A DNA stretch of 17,642 nucleotides from Methylococcaceae bacterium NSM2-1 (GTDB lineage Bacteria > Pseudomonadota > Gammaproteobacteria > Methylococcales > Methylomonadaceae). Below, one piece after another: positions 17,397-17,642 of the stretch. The notes below the pieces were generated by a model, which did no database searches, was not told the origin of the DNA, and was given only the letters and a program-made list of their open reading frames with translations. Position 1 is the stretch's first letter; each line of letters opens with the position of its first letter. A program made the translations under genes and the position numbers. The stretch is taken from positions 1 to 17,642 of the forward strand of contig NQJI01000102.1 in assembly GCA_002256705.1 (NCBI GenBank). The letters run 5' to 3'.

Positions 17397-17642
17397 CGGC
17401 GAGTTGACGAACAACTGTAGCACTAAAACACCAAGGCTATCTATATACGGATGATTGCTTGAAAAATTTAGCCTAAAATACTACATGTTTCGTGTATTTG
17501 CATGACCAGGAAATCCCGGCAGAAACATTGGGTTCAAAAACCTGCCTCAATCCCATGCGTATCTACACAAATGGGCACCCCTTCTCCCTTGAGGGAGAAG
17601 GCTGGGATGAGGGGGATATAACCAGTTGATTTTATTCTCCTC
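17397..17642. repeat. Right-edge spacer with palindromic repeat
   Basis: No gene seen to the window end. CCTTCTCCCT (17580-17589) and AGGGAGAAGG (17592-17601) are perfect 10-base complements around TG, followed by GCTGGGATGAGGG; this is the form of a widespread dispersed palindromic repeat. Confidence 0.6.

Overview
The window looks like chromosomal DNA from a Gram-negative gammaproteobacterium with moderate to low G+C. Lipid A-core/heptose genes, gammaproteobacterial-type GuaA, GuaB and Pgi, and copper-protein genes fit a Methylococcales-like (type I methanotroph) host. That assignment is an inference; no methane or ammonia oxidation gene is present. All genes lie on the minus strand except pgi.

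Region 1 (about 7974 down to 1, minus strand) is a lipopolysaccharide cluster. In transcription order it holds a broken heptosyltransferase start, an O-antigen ligase-family protein, a WaaE/KdtX-like glycosyltransferase, a second family 2 glycosyltransferase, msbA, gmhA, hldE and hldD (cut by the window edge). GmhA, HldE and HldD are successive enzymes of ADP-heptose synthesis. The glycosyltransferases build core, the ligase adds further sugar, and MsbA flips the product. Genes overlap or are tightly spaced, so they are probably co-transcribed.

Region 2 (about 11615 down to 8093, minus strand) holds five small exported or membrane proteins that I cannot assign to a named system: a copper-type protein whose predicted mature N-terminus is histidine, a membrane-anchored cupredoxin with a Met/His-rich head, a YqaA/DedA-like protein, an unrecognised polytopic membrane protein, and a Tat-exported protein with the iron ligands of superoxide reductase. 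I read it as a candidate periplasmic copper/reactive-oxygen locus. An intrinsic terminator separates the first two genes from the last three.

Region 3 is pgi (plus strand), then convergent tadA and the guaB-guaA-tadA purine/tRNA-editing cluster (minus strand).

Two conserved genes are broken by small internal out-of-frame deletions: hldE (about 31 bases, kinase domain) and guaA (about 80 bases, just before the glutaminase nucleophile). A third, pgi, is two codons short exactly at the catalytic glutamate. Either the genome is decaying or has backup copies, or the assembly is faulty here; this must be settled first. The spacers carry several short inverted-repeat elements, including two copies of a MITE-like family.
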